Below the pieces are notes generated by a model that was given only the letters and a program-made list of their open reading frames with translations, had not been told where the DNA came from and ran no database searches. A program made the translations under genes and the position numbers. Of a stretch of 64,000 nucleotides of DNA, positions 63,840 through 64,000 are shown piece by piece. Each line of letters starts with the position of its first letter. The first letter of the stretch is position 1. Location of the stretch: assembly GCA_937925335.1 (NCBI GenBank), contig CALEWY010000004.1, positions 1 through 64,000 of the forward strand, given 5' to 3'. The stretch is from an uncultured Acidimicrobiales bacterium (GTDB lineage: Bacteria; Actinomycetota; Acidimicrobiia; Acidimicrobiales; SZUA-35).

Positions 63840-64000
63840 ATGTCAATGAGCTTTCCCGATGCCGTCGCTGCTGTCTGTGCCCCCGGCACGATGTTTGAGA
63901 TTCAAGAGACCGAGATTCGTGGTGTCACCACGAAGGTCTTTGCGGGAACTCCGCCATCGATTCGGGATCTCTTTGCTCTCGCCGCAATGCGTGGCGATGC
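63840..64000 (+). CDS. AMP-dependent acyl-CoA synthetase, N-terminal part (cut by window end)
   Basis: The first 53 residues of a gene that runs off the window. FPDAVAAVCAPGTMFEIQET, VFAGTPPSIRDLFALAAMRG is the typical beginning of actinobacterial FadD-like long-chain acyl-CoA synthetases, before the first AMP-binding motif. ATG 63840, with another two codons later. It is divergent from the lipoprotein gene by 104 nt. Assigned from the short N-terminus, so the family is only likely. Confidence 0.7.
   Translation, partial: MSMSFPDAVAAVCAPGTMFEIQETEIRGVTTKVFAGTPPSIRDLFALAAMRGD

Overview
The window looks like chromosome from a high-GC actinobacterium, most probably class Acidimicrobiia (Ilumatobacter-like). 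The clues are about 60-65% GC, many GTG and some TTG starts, a four-gene conservon (histidine kinase, Roadblock, DUF742, small GTPase), a luciferase-like F420-type oxidoreductase, many acyl-CoA enzymes, and DUF2510/DUF4870 and DUF4173 membrane proteins. This placement is inference from gene content. I saw no rRNA, tRNA, CRISPR array, transposase, integrase or prophage module.

Layout. 1-3.5 kb: a terminator, a small unknown protein, an alpha/beta hydrolase, a nitroreductase, a PLDc_N membrane protein and an SDR. 3.6-8 kb: the conservon and, divergently, a DUF4388 protein. 8.2-9.7 kb: two paralogous HTH regulators. 9.9-16 kb: glutamate synthase gltB-gltD. 16-20.8 kb: an M18 aminopeptidase, a membrane pyrophosphatase and a glutamate-dehydrogenase-like protein. 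20.9-25 kb: a secreted HExxH protease, a PLP lyase and a YpfJ-type metalloprotease. 25.1-30.5 kb: a palindrome-rich intergenic region, a hexapeptide acyltransferase, psuG, a peptidase-S51-like/CysRS-tail fusion, an amidase and a second nitroreductase. 30.5-35.5 kb: an iron-sulfur photolyase with a DUF2256/DUF3253 partner, an SDR, a 3-hydroxyisobutyrate-dehydrogenase-like enzyme and a desaturase. 35.5-38.4 kb: a flavodoxin-like protein, a SelW-type selenoprotein gene with an in-frame UGA, a SpoU methyltransferase, a PNPOx-like protein and a second palindrome-rich gap. 38.4-48 kb: acyl-CoA synthetase, methyltransferase, SulP, SRPBCC plus LLM oxidoreductase, DUF4173, an epimerase and DUF4870. 48-54.8 kb: PhyH, a kinase/acyl-CoA dehydrogenase pair resembling a split ACAD11, and an ApbE/ferric-reductase-like operon. 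55-64 kb: Trk potassium uptake, an acyl-CoA dehydrogenase, homocysteine methyltransferase, enoyl-CoA hydratase, a TAP-like lipoprotein and the start of another acyl-CoA synthetase.

The most notable item is at 36062-36349. It is a complete Rdx/SelW-family protein in which the second cysteine of the redox CxxC is encoded by TGA (36107-36109), with a possible bacterial SECIS hairpin just downstream. A conventional caller would annotate only the fragment starting at the GTG at 36128. Other items worth attention are a dispersed palindromic repeat (core CTGYGGTCTCWGAG) in two intergenic regions 13 kb apart, a 3 x 61 bp array between convergent genes, short tandem duplications clustered at gene ends, the S51-like/CysRS-tail fusion, and the split ACAD11-like pair.

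Working picture: an aerobic heterotroph using fatty and hydroxy acids, with ammonium assimilation through GOGAT, light-damage repair, and redox and membrane-energy functions (pyrophosphatase, Trk, ApbE module). All functional statements come from reading motifs by eye; no database search was run.
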